Part shown: positions 17,805 through 27,251 of the stretch, piece by piece
Position numbering within the stretch: position 1 is the first letter of the stretch
Layout: the number at the start of each line of letters is the position of its first letter
Assembly: GCA_036251875.1 (NCBI GenBank)
Contig: CP133960.1
Location: 558,001 to 622,000, forward strand
From: Orbaceae bacterium lpD02
Lineage (GTDB): Bacteria > Pseudomonadota > Gammaproteobacteria > Enterobacterales > Orbaceae
Length of the DNA: 64,000 nucleotides
Direction: 5' to 3'
The notes under the pieces: model-generated
What the model was told of the DNA's origin: nothing
Databases searched by the model: none
The model's input: the letters and a program-made list of their open reading frames with translations, nothing else
Translations under genes and position numbers: made by a program

Positions 17805-19232
17805 TTAATCAACCGATAATGTGCCTTTGTTTAGTTTGATTTTGTATACTGCCATGGTGAGTAAAATTGGCACAACAATAGCAACAACCATGGCAAAAGC
17901 ATAAACCAACCAATATGCTGGTTGTATTGATAAAATACCCGGTAAGCCGCCAACACCAATCCCGTTGGACAATACCCCAAAAAGCCCACAAATCAGTCCA
18001 GATATAGCTGCCCCAATCATTGCACAAAGCATGGGGAATTTATAACGTAGATTAATACCATACATTGCCGGCTCAGTTACGCCTAAATAGCCTGCAATCG
18101 CCGCTGGAACAGAGATCTCTCGCTCATTGTATTTTTTACTGACCAAAATAATACCGACAACTGCCGAAGCTTGAGCGATATTTGATAAGGCAATGATTGG
18201 CCAAATTGGTGTGCCGCCCATGCTATTGGTCATTTGTAAATCGATAGCTAAAGTAGTATGGTGAATTCCTGTTATAACTAGCGGTGAGTAGAAAAAACCA
18301 AATAATGCAGCGCCAATTGGTGCAAATTCCCCTGTCATTAAAAATTTTACGCAATATGCGACGCCTTCACCTAATTGTCGCCCTAATGGACCTAATAAAA
18401 TATGTGCTAGGAAAACAGAAACCAATAAGGCAATAATAGGCACAAGTACAATATGTAAATAAGTAGGGATAATTTTACGTAATCGCATTTCCAACCAACC
18501 AAGTAAAATACCAGCGAAAATAGATGGAATAACTTGTGCTTGATAGCCTACTTTTTCAATTGTAAACCACCCAAAATTCCACACTTCTGGTATTTTTATG
18601 CCAAGATCATAGGCATTCATTAATTGCGGTGAAACTAGCGTTATGCCAAGTACGATCCCTAAAACAGGCGAGCCCCCCATTTTTTTTACGGTTGACCAAC
18701 AAATCGCCACCGGTAAAAAATGAAATATCGCCTCACACGGTAGCCACAACATATCATAGATTGGTTTTAACCAATGGAAGGAAGCAATCAGCGGTTGATT
18801 ATTGATGGTTGGCATTTCACCAATAATATTACGTAAGCCTAATAATAGCCCCCCAGCAATTAAAGCGGGCAATAGTGGTACAAAAATTTCAGCTAGATTA
18901 GCAATTAGCCTTTCATACCAAACCATATTTTTTTTAGCGGCAACTTTGGTCTGCTCTTTGCTCTCTTCACTAATGCCTAGTTCTTGAATTAAAACTTTAT
19001 AATAGTCACCAACATTGGTGCCAATAATGACTTGAAATTGCCCACTATTAGTGAAACAACCCTTAACAAAGGGTAATGTTTTGATTTTTTCAATATCGGC
19101 TTTATCTGGCTCATTTAAGGCAAAACGTAGGCGTGTTAAACAATGAGTCACGCTACCAACATTCTCCTTCCCACCAATAAAATTGATTAGTTGTACTATC
19201 ATATCGTGATCGATTAATGATTTTTTGCTCAT
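17805..19232 (-). CDS. treB: PTS trehalose-specific EIIBC
   Basis: A 475-residue inner-membrane permease that imports and phosphorylates trehalose. The EIIB domain (residues 1-90) carries the phosphorylated C31 in THCLTRLRF; the EIIC domain (about 105-470) has ten or so helices with the GITEP-like segment YLGVTEPAMYG. There is no EIIA domain, so phosphate must come from the shared glucose EIIA (Crr). AGGAG lies just before the ATG. It is first in the treB-treC-porin operon, behind a promoter with operator and CRP site. Confidence 0.95.
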   Translation of the reverse strand: MSKKSLIDHDMIVQLINFIGGKENVGSVTHCLTRLRFALNEPDKADIEKIKTLPFVKGCFTNSGQFQVIIGTNVGDYYKVLIQELGISEESKEQTKVAAKKNMVWYERLIANLAEIFVPLLPALIAGGLLLGLRNIIGEMPTINNQPLIASFHWLKPIYDMLWLPCEAIFHFLPVAICWSTVKKMGGSPVLGIVLGITLVSPQLMNAYDLGIKIPEVWNFGWFTIEKVGYQAQVIPSIFAGILLGWLEMRLRKIIPTYLHIVLVPIIALLVSVFLAHILLGPLGRQLGEGVAYCVKFLMTGEFAPIGAALFGFFYSPLVITGIHHTTLAIDLQMTNSMGGTPIWPIIALSNIAQASAVVGIILVSKKYNEREISVPAAIAGYLGVTEPAMYGINLRYKFPMLCAMIGAAISGLICGLFGVLSNGIGVGGLPGILSIQPAYWLVYAFAMVVAIVVPILLTMAVYKIKLNKGTLSVD

Positions 19233-19279
19233 TTTAACGATCTCCTTTATTTATAATGATCGCTTGCTTGAATAAATCG

Positions 19280-19308
19280 AGTATAAAAGATTCTATTTAA
19301 CCTTTAAA
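19280..19308 (-). promoter_or_regulatory. treB promoter
   Basis: On the leftward strand TATACT (19285-19280) forms the -10 and TTTAAA (19308-19303) a weak -35, spaced 17 bp. The predicted start near 19273 is about 41 nt before the treB ATG. The weak -35 fits an activator-dependent promoter. Confidence 0.6.
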
Positions 19309-19325
19309 TGGGAACGTTCCCATTT
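19306..19325. promoter_or_regulatory. Probable TreR operator
   Basis: A perfect 20-bp palindrome AAATGGGAACGTTCCCATTT. LacI-family regulators bind such palindromes with a central CG, and the core GGGAACGTTCCC is what I recall for E. coli TreR. It overlaps the -35 of treB, so binding would block polymerase. Confidence 0.8.
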
Positions 19326-19341
19326 TGTGATAACAGTCACA
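19326..19341. promoter_or_regulatory. CRP-binding site of treB
   Basis: TGTGA-TAACAG-TCACA matches both CRP half-sites exactly. Its centre is about 60.5 bp upstream of the predicted treB start, the class I activation position, directly next to the TreR operator. Confidence 0.82.
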
Positions 19342-19370
19342 AATCAATTAAAAACGGGTGATTTTTTTAC

Positions 19371-20351
19371 TTAAATAGGCGCTATAGGTAGTGTTGATGG
19401 CACAATAGTGTATGTGGCGGGGGCAGGTTTTTTTAGTAAAGTAAGTAAGGTTTGTGCAGCTAAAATACCTGCCTCACTAAAACCTAAATGAACTGAAACC
19501 GTATTAGGAAATAAAAAATGCAACAATTTGCTTTGACCAATGCTTCCTACTGCTATGTGTGTAATGTTATTCACCTGCAAATACTTATTTACGCCTAAGG
19601 CAATAGTATCCGTCGCACAGACTATTGCTACTCGAGTTGATTGATATTGTTTGACTAGCTCGGCCGCAAATTGATAACCGCTATGATAATTCATCTCACC
19701 TAGCTTAGCTGAAGGTACTAATTGATGTTGATGACAGAAATCGAGATAAGCCAGATAGCGTAACTGCCCTGTTGTCACATCTTGCTCATTAATACCAATA
19801 TAACCAATTTGAGTATATTGCTGCTGATGATGAAAATAGTTCATCAACTGCATGATTGCCCCACGGTCATCATAATAAATAGAGTGAAAATCTTTAAATG
19901 GACGAGCCATCACTACTGCTCTGTTTTGCCATTCAATCAATAAATCCGGCTCTAACCCGGTAAAAGCAAAAATAATTAAGCCATCTATTTGCCGCTGCGC
20001 AAACATTTTTAAATGCTCGATAACCTTTTTGCGATCAAACTGGCTTTCGACAATAATCGGATCAAAACCATGCTGGTAGAGTAAGGGTAATATTGCGCTA
20101 ATTGCTTGGTTTTCTGAAGCGGAATCTAACCTTGAGACAATAATTCCAATAGCTTTATTACTATAACCACGCATTGCCCTCGCTGATTTCGACGGAACAA
20201 ATTGGTGTTGTGAAATAATTTGCTCAACAAGCTCTCTCGTCTCTTGTTTTACGTTTGCATCGCCATTAATAACACGAGAAACCGTTGACTTACCTACGCC
20301 ACTTAATTTTGCGATGTCTTTGATGGTTAAACGAGGCGAATTTTTATCCAT
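19371..20351 (-). CDS. treR: Trehalose operon repressor
   Basis: A 326-residue LacI-family repressor. The N-terminal helix-turn-helix and hinge (residues 8-60: LTIKDIAKLSGVGKSTVSRV, then SARAMRG) are nearly the same as in E. coli TreR, and the periplasmic-binding-like effector domain follows, including the CATDTIALG segment. In E. coli the inducer is trehalose-6-phosphate. The gene ends 138 nt upstream of treB on the same strand; the gap holds the treB promoter, its operator and a CRP site. Confidence 0.93.
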   Translation of the reverse strand: MDKNSPRLTIKDIAKLSGVGKSTVSRVINGDANVKQETRELVEQIISQHQFVPSKSARAMRGYSNKAIGIIVSRLDSASENQAISAILPLLYQHGFDPIIVESQFDRKKVIEHLKMFAQRQIDGLIIFAFTGLEPDLLIEWQNRAVVMARPFKDFHSIYYDDRGAIMQLMNYFHHQQQYTQIGYIGINEQDVTTGQLRYLAYLDFCHQHQLVPSAKLGEMNYHSGYQFAAELVKQYQSTRVAIVCATDTIALGVNKYLQVNNITHIAVGSIGQSKLLHFLFPNTVSVHLGFSEAGILAAQTLLTLLKKPAPATYTIVPSTLPIAPI

Positions 20352-20499
20352 AATTATTAACGTTTGCTTGAGCGATGGTTAAACATGTTTAAGTTAGTGA
20401 TAATAGTAATATAGTTTCAGCTAATTGACGATATTTATATGAGGTGTCTAGTTTACTTTAGTTACAATGTAACGTTTAAGATTGCTATTTAACTCTTCT

Positions 20500-20844
20500 T
20501 TATTCGCTTTCCTGGATTTTTTTATATTCATCACCCCATTTATACATTGCATCATGGACAGATGACAAACTTCGCCCTATTTTAGTCAATGAATATTCAA
20601 CTTTTGGGGGAACTTGTGCATATATTTTTCGATTAATTAAACCACTCTCTTCCATTAACCTTAAGTGTTGCGTTAATACTTTTTGAGATATGCTAGTAAG
20701 AGATTTTTTTAACTCACCAAAGCGTTTCGTTCCTTCAAGTAAGTCACGAATAATTAAGGTTTTCCATTTATCGCCCATCAGCATCAACGTTACTTCGACG
20801 GGGCAGCTCGGAAGTGTTTTTAGTAATTTTCGGTTCATATACAT
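20500..20844 (-). CDS. HxlR-family regulator
   Basis: A 114-residue winged-helix regulator of the HxlR/MarR type. The pattern CPVEVTLMLMGDKWKTLIIR with RFGELKKSLTSISQKVLTQH is diagnostic; the N-terminal Cys14 is the conserved cysteine that senses electrophiles or oxidants in characterised relatives (HypR, QorR). It is divergent from an NAD(P)-binding oxidoreductase, 109 bp apart, which it presumably controls. An in-frame ATG two codons in (20838) is an alternative start. Confidence 0.9.
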   Translation of the reverse strand: MYMNRKLLKTLPSCPVEVTLMLMGDKWKTLIIRDLLEGTKRFGELKKSLTSISQKVLTQHLRLMEESGLINRKIYAQVPPKVEYSLTKIGRSLSSVHDAMYKWGDEYKKIQESE

Positions 20845-20953
20845 GGTTTCTTTTGGGTGACTATATTACTTTTCGGTGCTTACTTTACAATTAATACTGA
20901 TGATTATACCATCTATTTTAAATCGTGACATTAACCATAAATGGGAGAAACAC

Positions 20954-21586
20954 ATGAAAATTGCAGTGATAGGTGCAAATGGTAAGTCAGGCCATTTAAT
21001 TGCAGAAGAGGCGATCACGCGTGGACACGACGTTACCGCTATTGTACGAGATGCAAAAAAATTACGACCAAGCCTACCCGTTATTGAAAAAGACTTATTT
21101 ACGTTAACTTATGATGACATCAAACAATTTGACGTGATTATCGATTGTTTTGCAGCGTGGAGTGAAGAAGATCTACCTAAACATGTTACCTCGTTACATC
21201 ACCTTGTTTCGTTACTAAAAGACAAACCTAATCGCTTATTAATCGTTGGCGGAGCTGGAAGCTTATATACTGATAAAACGCACACCGTACGATTAATTGA
21301 TACGCCAGATTTCCCTGATTCATATAAACCACTCGCATCAAATATGGCAAAAGGATTGGATTTTTTACGCACAATAACCAATGTTAATTGGACTTATTTT
21401 AGCCCTGCCGCTGAATTTATCGCCGATGGAAAACGCACGGGGAGCTATTGTCTTGGTAATGAAGAGTTTTTTACCAACAGTAAAGGTGAGAGCAAAATTA
21501 GTTATGCCGATTATGCGATTGCCATGATTGACGAAGCCGAGGATGCAAAACATATCAAAGCGCGATTTACTGCTATCGAGCAATAA
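20954..21586 (+). CDS. NAD(P)-binding (SDR-like) oxidoreductase
   Basis: A 210-residue cytoplasmic protein with an N-terminal Rossmann motif (MKIAVIGANGKSGHLIAEEA; dinucleotide loop GANGKSG at residues 7-13) of the NAD(P)H-binding / YwnB-like group. It lacks an obvious YxxxK pair, so it may act as a redox sensor or quinone/aldehyde reductase. I chose the ATG at 20954 because GGGAG lies 7 nt before it; an open frame continues upstream without a ribosome site. The pairing with a divergent HxlR regulator suggests a thiol- or aldehyde-stress function. Confidence 0.85.
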   Translation: MKIAVIGANGKSGHLIAEEAITRGHDVTAIVRDAKKLRPSLPVIEKDLFTLTYDDIKQFDVIIDCFAAWSEEDLPKHVTSLHHLVSLLKDKPNRLLIVGGAGSLYTDKTHTVRLIDTPDFPDSYKPLASNMAKGLDFLRTITNVNWTYFSPAAEFIADGKRTGSYCLGNEEFFTNSKGESKISYADYAIAMIDEAEDAKHIKARFTAIEQ

Positions 21587-21600
21587 TAGCTTATTATCAA

Positions 21601-21625
21601 ACCACACCGTAAAAATCGGTGTGGT
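21601..21625 (+). terminator. Hairpin after the oxidoreductase gene
   Basis: A 9-bp GC-containing stem ACCACACCG / CGGTGTGGT with a 7-nt A-rich loop, 15 nt after the stop codon. No T run follows, so it is a candidate rather than a sure terminator. Confidence 0.5.
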
Positions 21626-21846
21626 CACTCTGGTTGGCAAACCAAACCATCTCAAATTCAATAATAGCAAACTAATTAGATAGTTAGCTATTAGTATCAT
21701 CGAGCTTGCTTTATCATATTTTTTAACGTACTACGCGGTGTTTATATTTTTAATTTTTCTTTTATATAATGATTTGCAAGTTATTCTATATTATACTGGT
21801 AACTTAACTTGTGTATTGTGCAAATGTAGATAGACAGGAGTTGAAG

Positions 21847-24126
21847 ATGAAATCGAAGATTGAAAAGTATGATGGTCCTGCTGGCGGATGGGGAGCACTA
21901 AAAGCGGTAGCTGAAGCATTTACAGGCCAAAAAAATATTCACCATGATGTCATTGCTATGTTCCGTATGAACAAAGGTGTTGGCTTTGACTGCCCGGGTT
22001 GTGCATGGCCTGACGAAAAGCATGCAACGATGGTCGAGATTTGTGAAAATGGCGCCAAAGCGCTTGCGTGGGAAACCACCGCTAAACGAACAACTCCTGA
22101 ATTTTTTGCACGCCATACCGTATCGGAATTATTGACTTGGTCAGATTATGATTTAGAAAACGAAGGTCGCTTAACGCATCCAATGAAATATGATTCAGCA
22201 ACGGATACTTATCAACCGGTTGAATGGCAAACCGCTTTTAACGAAATTGGTGCACGTTTACAAAGCTATAATAACCCTAATAGTGTTGAATTTTATACCT
22301 CAGGACGCACATCTAACGAAGCCGCGTTTTTATATCAGCTTTTTGCGCGGGAATACGGCACCAATAACTTCCCTGATTGTTCCAATATGTGTCATGAACC
22401 AACGAGTGTTGGGCTTGCCGCATCAATTGGGATTGGTAAAGGTACCGTTTTATTAGATGATTTTGAGCATGCTGATTTAGTGATTTGTATCGGCCATAAT
22501 CCTGGGACAAACCATCCGAGGATGCTTGGCACGTTACGCAAAGTATCTAAACGTGGCGCAACAATTGTGGCTATCAACCCATTAAAAGAGAGGGGTTTAG
22601 AACGCTTTGCCTTCCCTCAGTCACCCGTTGAGATGTTAACGCTAAGCTCTACCCCGCTTGCTTCTCATTATTATAATGTGCGTGTTGGTGGTGATACCGC
22701 CCTGCTTAAAGGCGTAATGAAAATTGTGTTAGAAAAACACGATAAAGCAATTGCAGCGGGACAGGATGCCATATTAGATCTGGATTTTATTGCGGAGCAT
22801 ACCGCTAACTACGATGCACTACGTCAAGATATCTTAGCATCGAAGTGGGATGAAATATTAACTGTATCAGGCCTAAGCCGAGCCCAAATTGAAGAGCTTG
22901 CCGAGCTTTATATCAAAGCCGAACGAACAATTATTTGTTATGGTATGGGGATTACGCAGCATCAGCATGGTACGCAAAACATTCAGCAGCTGATCAATCT
23001 CCTATTATTAAAAGGCAATATGGGGAAACCCGGCGCGGGGATCTGCCCTTTACGTGGACACTCAAATGTACAAGGTGACCGTACGGTTGGGATCACCGAA
23101 AAACCAAGCCAGAGCATGTTAGACAATATTGAAAAACGCTTTGGTTTTACACCTCCTAAAGAGCATGGGCACGCGGCTGTTGCCTCGCTACAATCGATGT
23201 TTAATGGTGAATCTAAAGCCTTAATTGCCATGGGCGGCAATCTAGCCGTTGCCATGCCCGATCACGATAAAACGTTTGCCGCCATGCATAAGCTCGACTT
23301 AGCAGTGCATGCCGCAACCAAGTTAAACCGTTCACATCTGCTGTTAGCCAAAAATAATTATATTTTCCCTGTGCTAGGACGCTCGGAAATTGACAAGCAA
23401 CAATCGGGCTTACAATGTATTACCGTTGAAGATTCGATGTCGATGGTTCATGCTTCTCAAGGAAGACTAAAACCGATTAGCCCGCATTTAAAATCAGAAT
23501 GTGCTATTGTGGCCGGCTTAGCAAAAGCAACGCTACCAAATAGTAAGGTAGAGTGGGATGATTTTATTGCTGATTACGCCAAAATACGTGATGCAATTGA
23601 AGTGGTCTTCCCTGATTTTAAAAATTTCAATCAACAAATCAAAAATCCTGGCGGTTTCCATTTAGTTAATTCCGCCTCGGAACGCCGCTGGAACACTTCA
23701 TCAGGTAAGGCAAATTTTATTGTCGTTGATACGGTATTTGAAGACGCTAATCAGATGTCAAGTCATGTATTAACATTGACAACGATTCGTAGCCATGACC
23801 AATATAACACCACTATTTATGGGATGAATGACCGTTATAGAGGGATCACCGGTCGACGAGACGTGGTATTTATTAGTGAAAATGAAGCAAAAAAACAGCA
23901 TGTTCAAGCTGGTGATGTGGTGAACTTGATCGCCTTAGATAAAGGTGGCTTACCCTCTCAGCGCCGACTAGATGGATTAACAGTGGTTATTTATGAGATT
24001 GCCGATAGAAGCCTAGCAACTTACTTTCCGGAGTCAAATAATCTTGTGCCGTTAGAGCGTTTTGATAGTCAAGCCGGTATTCCTGCCTATAAAAGTATCC
24101 CAATTAAATTAGAGAAAGTCGCATAG
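21847..24126 (+). CDS. ydeP: Formate dehydrogenase-like molybdopterin oxidoreductase (YdeP)
   Basis: A 759-residue cytoplasmic molybdopterin enzyme of the FdhF/YdeP family, the same length as E. coli YdeP and similar along its whole length ([45 protein letters not shown]). Cysteines C49 and C52 in [10 protein letters not shown] and further ones in NMCHE could hold an iron-sulfur cluster. The reaction is not established; in E. coli the gene contributes to acid resistance. I chose the ATG at 21847, with AGGAG 7 nt upstream; a GTG 12 codons earlier is open but unlikely. Single gene followed by its own terminator. Confidence 0.93.
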   Translation: MKSKIEKYDGPAGGWGALKAVAEAFTGQKNIHHDVIAMFRMNKGVGFDCPGCAWPDEKHATMVEICENGAKALAWETTAKRTTPEFFARHTVSELLTWSDYDLENEGRLTHPMKYDSATDTYQPVEWQTAFNEIGARLQSYNNPNSVEFYTSGRTSNEAAFLYQLFAREYGTNNFPDCSNMCHEPTSVGLAASIGIGKGTVLLDDFEHADLVICIGHNPGTNHPRMLGTLRKVSKRGATIVAINPLKERGLERFAFPQSPVEMLTLSSTPLASHYYNVRVGGDTALLKGVMKIVLEKHDKAIAAGQDAILDLDFIAEHTANYDALRQDILASKWDEILTVSGLSRAQIEELAELYIKAERTIICYGMGITQHQHGTQNIQQLINLLLLKGNMGKPGAGICPLRGHSNVQGDRTVGITEKPSQSMLDNIEKRFGFTPPKEHGHAAVASLQSMFNGESKALIAMGGNLAVAMPDHDKTFAAMHKLDLAVHAATKLNRSHLLLAKNNYIFPVLGRSEIDKQQSGLQCITVEDSMSMVHASQGRLKPISPHLKSECAIVAGLAKATLPNSKVEWDDFIADYAKIRDAIEVVFPDFKNFNQQIKNPGGFHLVNSASERRWNTSSGKANFIVVDTVFEDANQMSSHVLTLTTIRSHDQYNTTIYGMNDRYRGITGRRDVVFISENEAKKQHVQAGDVVNLIALDKGGLPSQRRLDGLTVVIYEIADRSLATYFPESNNLVPLERFDSQAGIPAYKSIPIKLEKVA

Positions 24127-24146
24127 CGATCAATCATAATCAAAAG

Positions 24147-24170
24147 CGCACCAATAATGGTGCGTTTTTA
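24147..24170 (+). terminator. Intrinsic terminator of ydeP
   Basis: A 7-bp stem CGCACCA / TGGTGCG with an ATAA loop followed by five T, 20 nt after the stop codon. Confidence 0.85.
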
Positions 24171-24280
24171 TAGATTGCCATTAACTATTTTTATTATGCT
24201 GATATTATGAATATTCTATAAGATCTCACTATAATTAAGCGCAAAATAACAAAGCTGATTTATTGGACTAGCTATTAATA

Positions 24281-24967
24281 ATGAAATTTGACTCGATCTA
24301 TTTGGCAATAAAAAAACGTATCTATCAGTACGAAGTTGGCAGACGATTGCCTTCTGAGTTAAATTTAGCGTCTATATTTAATGTTTCTCGTACCACCATT
24401 CGCAAAGCTTTAACACGTTTAAAAAGTGATGGCGTGATTAAGTCAAAAAAAGGCCAAGGTTATTTTCTAATCAAGCCCCCATCACTAGCGATAGCAAGCA
24501 ACCTTAATTTAATTGAAATATCCCCTAAAATTGACCAGTATAGCGTCCTCCACTTTGAGTTATTGACTGCAACACTTAATCTAAGCCAACTGGTGCACTG
24601 TAATAGCGGCGAAAAACTCTTCTTAGCTAGCAAAGCGCTAAAAGCGGATAGTCAAATAAAAGTGCTTGTCGAGCAATATGTTCCCTTTAATCAATACCCT
24701 TCACTCTCGGTTCAAGATATCAGTAACCCTGAGATTCTTATGGCAAAAATAGCTGGGCAACCAATAAATGAGCACACTATTTATCAGATCATATTTAAGC
24801 CAATCAAAGCTCGGCTGGCATTACATAACACATTAAACTGCTTGCCAGAACAAATCGTCCAACAAGCATTGATAACGGCTACAAAATTAGATGGGGAGTT
24901 GATCTACTTCACAACAATAAGTTACGACCCCAATCAAACCAATATCCGTTTTAATTACCAAGTATGA
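24281..24967 (+). CDS. GntR-family regulator (HutC/UTRA type)
   Basis: A 228-residue regulator. An N-terminal winged helix-turn-helix (residues 8-65; RRLPSELNLASIFNVSRTTI, then KKGQGYFLIK wing) is followed by a UTRA-like ligand domain (about 85-225). It is degenerate compared with the family's usual first helix, but the DNA-binding signature is intact. It converges on a second GntR gene with only 8 bp between stop codons. The target is unknown; neighbouring alpha-glucoside genes are candidates. Confidence 0.85.
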   Translation: MKFDSIYLAIKKRIYQYEVGRRLPSELNLASIFNVSRTTIRKALTRLKSDGVIKSKKGQGYFLIKPPSLAIASNLNLIEISPKIDQYSVLHFELLTATLNLSQLVHCNSGEKLFLASKALKADSQIKVLVEQYVPFNQYPSLSVQDISNPEILMAKIAGQPINEHTIYQIIFKPIKARLALHNTLNCLPEQIVQQALITATKLDGELIYFTTISYDPNQTNIRFNYQV

Positions 24968-24975
24968 TAGGAAAA

Positions 24976-25683
24976 TTAGGTTGCTTTAAAGTAATGCTGA
25001 CTATTATAACGCTCAGGCACAATTAACTGCTCTGATATTTCAATCGGCAAGCCTTCAAATGTAAAAATTGTGGTAGTCAGCTTTAATAATGGGTGATTAA
25101 GTGCAACGTGCAATAACTCCGCTTGATATTGATCCGCCAAGTGTGGTGTAAAAACCCGGTAACCATCATAAATTATAATATTGCACTCATTTTGAATAAA
25201 TTTAAATTTAGACTGCTCCATATGCATTACCGTCAATGTCGGGAATAACTTAACGGGTAAATAACTGTATTCAAGTAAAATAGGTAACTGATTTAAGATC
25301 CTTAAACGTTCGATATCATAAACTAAATCCTCCGGTCCTATTTTTAATATTTTAGCCACATTCTTATCGGCAATTTTGGTTGAAAACTTGGTCACTTTAT
25401 TGATCGTACCGTTTTGACCATATTGCTCCATTACCCGATAAAACCCGGTTAATGGCTGGTTTTTATAATTAGTCTTCTTGATTAACTGATAGCCTTTGCC
25501 CTGCACTGCAATAATAATGTTCTCTTTAATAAGACAATAAAGTGCTCGCCTAATGGTAGAAACAGCCACCTTAAATTCACTGGCCAGCTGTCGTTCACTC
25601 GGTAACCAACTTGATACCGTATAAAAATCGCTATTAATTCGACTTCTTAATTCCGCTTCAATTTTTTTGTATACAGGTTTCAT
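24976..25683 (-). CDS. GntR-family regulator of the alpha-glucoside genes
   Basis: A 235-residue regulator with a GntR winged helix (residues 3-68; LPSERQLASEFKVAVSTIRR, VQGKGYQLI) and a UTRA effector domain (about 90-230). It is divergent from the 6-phospho-alpha-glucosidase/PTS pair with a 191-bp shared promoter region, so it probably controls that operon in response to a phosphorylated disaccharide, as TreR/YvoA-like GntR proteins do. That role is inference from gene order. Confidence 0.87.
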   Translation of the reverse strand: MKPVYKKIEAELRSRINSDFYTVSSWLPSERQLASEFKVAVSTIRRALYCLIKENIIIAVQGKGYQLIKKTNYKNQPLTGFYRVMEQYGQNGTINKVTKFSTKIADKNVAKILKIGPEDLVYDIERLRILNQLPILLEYSYLPVKLFPTLTVMHMEQSKFKFIQNECNIIIYDGYRVFTPHLADQYQAELLHVALNHPLLKLTTTIFTFEGLPIEISEQLIVPERYNSQHYFKAT

Positions 25684-25781
25684 ACAACATTCATTTTTTT
25701 AATTAATTGAATTTAAGTAAATTTAATCTTCACATATCTCTATTTTTTTTACTATTTGATAGCAGTGAGTTTTTGGCGTTT

Positions 25782-25797
25782 TGTGACTAATATCACA
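25782..25797. promoter_or_regulatory. CRP-binding site of the alpha-glucoside operon
   Basis: TGTGA-CTAATA-TCACA matches both CRP half-sites exactly. Its centre lies about 61.5 bp before the predicted start of the rightward operon (class I position). Confidence 0.8.
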
Positions 25798-25837
25798 TTC
25801 AACAGAGAAACAAAAAATAATCCTCATGATTAATCTC

Positions 25838-25843
25838 TATAGT
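25838..25843 (+). promoter_or_regulatory. -10 element of the alpha-glucoside operon
   Basis: TATAGT, placed so that transcription starts near 25851, 24 nt before the ATG. There is no recognisable -35, which fits dependence on the CRP site upstream. The ribosome site is GGGAAA. Confidence 0.5.
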
Positions 25844-25874
25844 AAAACGGCTGATTAACTATAGGGAAAAAACT

Positions 25875-27200
25875 ATGAAAAAATATAATATTGTTATCGT
25901 TGGTGGCGGAAGTACCTTTACACCGGGTTTTTTAAAGTCATTTTGCCGTATGAAGAATGAATTTCCATTAGCTAAGTTGGTACTGTTTGATATTGATGCC
26001 AAAAGACAGCAGCCTATTGGTGAATATGGCAAAATTCTATTCAAAGAGCTGTATCCTGAGGCTGAATTAATCTATACCACCGATATTGCTCAGGCTTATA
26101 GCGGAATGGATTTCATTTTTATGCAGATGCGTGTTGGTGGTTATGAAATGCGAGAGAAAGATGAAAAAATCCCACTCAAACACGGCATTATTGGGCAAGA
26201 AACCTGCGGACCGGGTGGTATTGCCTATGGTTTACGCTCAACCAAAGAGATGATCAAAGCCATTTATGATATCCGCCAATATGCCCCCAATGCTTGGGTA
26301 CTAAATTATTCAAATCCAGCAGCGATCGTTGCAGAAGCACTAAGACGCGAATTTCCTAATGATAAAAAAATATTAAACATCTGTGACCAACCTGAAAATG
26401 TCATTCGTTCATGCAGTCGATTACTCGGTTGTAACTTTAAAGATTTGCAACCAGTCTACTTTGGACTTAACCACTACGGTTGGTTTACCCATATGTATGA
26501 TAAAAATAGTGGCGAAGATCTCCTGCCGAAAATAAGAGAATTAGTCAAAGAACGAGGCTTTTTACCACAAGATGCCGAGCAACGTGATAAATCTTGGCTA
26601 GACACCTACGGTATGGTGCAACAGCTAATGGCTGACTTCCCTGACTACTTACCTAACACGTATAACCAATACTATCTCTACACTAATTATAAAGCAAAAA
26701 GCCTTAATCCAGAATTTACTAGGGCTAATGAAGTAATGGCGAGCCGAGAAAAACGCGTTTTTGCTGAATGCCGGCACGTTATTGATGCCGGAACAACCAA
26801 AGGCTTAGTCAATATCCATGAAGATGCACATGCTGAATTTATGATTGAGGTGGCGATGTCAATCGCCTATAACTTAAACAACCGCTTTATCGTTATTATC
26901 GAAAATTATGGTGCGATTAATAATCTACCTGATGATGGCATGGTTGAAGTCGTTGCTGAGTTAGGGGCTAATGGGCCGAGCCCAATGCGAGTCGGTAATA
27001 TTGCCACTTTTTATAAAGGTTTACTTGAGAATCAACTTGCCTCAGAAAAACTCGCCATTGATGCTTATTTTGAGGGCTCGTATCAAAAAGCGCTACAGTC
27101 ACTCACCTTAAACCGTACCGTTAATGATGCCAAAATTGCCAGAATCATTCTAGATGAACTTATTGAAGCAAATAAACGTTATTGGCCAGAACTTAAGTAA
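25875..27200 (+). CDS. 6-phospho-alpha-glucosidase (GH4)
   Basis: A 441-residue cytoplasmic family-4 glycosidase needing NAD+ and a divalent metal. The Rossmann loop is VIVGGGSTFTPG (residues 7-18). N148 in NYSNPAA, C170 in NICDQP and H200 in LNHYGW are the substrate/metal residues. The CDxP form of the cysteine motif is the signature of alpha-acting 6-phosphoglucosidases (MalH/AglB), versus CN in beta-acting ones. It would split PTS-delivered maltose-6-phosphate or similar disaccharides into glucose and glucose-6-phosphate. Followed 51 nt later by its PTS transporter. Confidence 0.92.
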   Translation: MKKYNIVIVGGGSTFTPGFLKSFCRMKNEFPLAKLVLFDIDAKRQQPIGEYGKILFKELYPEAELIYTTDIAQAYSGMDFIFMQMRVGGYEMREKDEKIPLKHGIIGQETCGPGGIAYGLRSTKEMIKAIYDIRQYAPNAWVLNYSNPAAIVAEALRREFPNDKKILNICDQPENVIRSCSRLLGCNFKDLQPVYFGLNHYGWFTHMYDKNSGEDLLPKIRELVKERGFLPQDAEQRDKSWLDTYGMVQQLMADFPDYLPNTYNQYYLYTNYKAKSLNPEFTRANEVMASREKRVFAECRHVIDAGTTKGLVNIHEDAHAEFMIEVAMSIAYNLNNRFIVIIENYGAINNLPDDGMVEVVAELGANGPSPMRVGNIATFYKGLLENQLASEKLAIDAYFEGSYQKALQSLTLNRTVNDAKIARIILDELIEANKRYWPELK

Positions 27201-27208
27201 TCAATCGG

Positions 27209-27235
27209 ATGCAAAGCGTTATTAGCGCTTTGCAT
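27209..27235 (+). other. Intercistronic hairpin
   Basis: A perfect 10-bp stem ATGCAAAGCG / CGCTTTGCAT with a 7-nt loop between the glucosidase stop and the transporter's GGAGG. No T run, so it is probably an mRNA stability or processing element that tunes the ratio of enzyme to transporter. Confidence 0.5.
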
Positions 27236-27251
27236 TGTTGGAGGCAATTTA

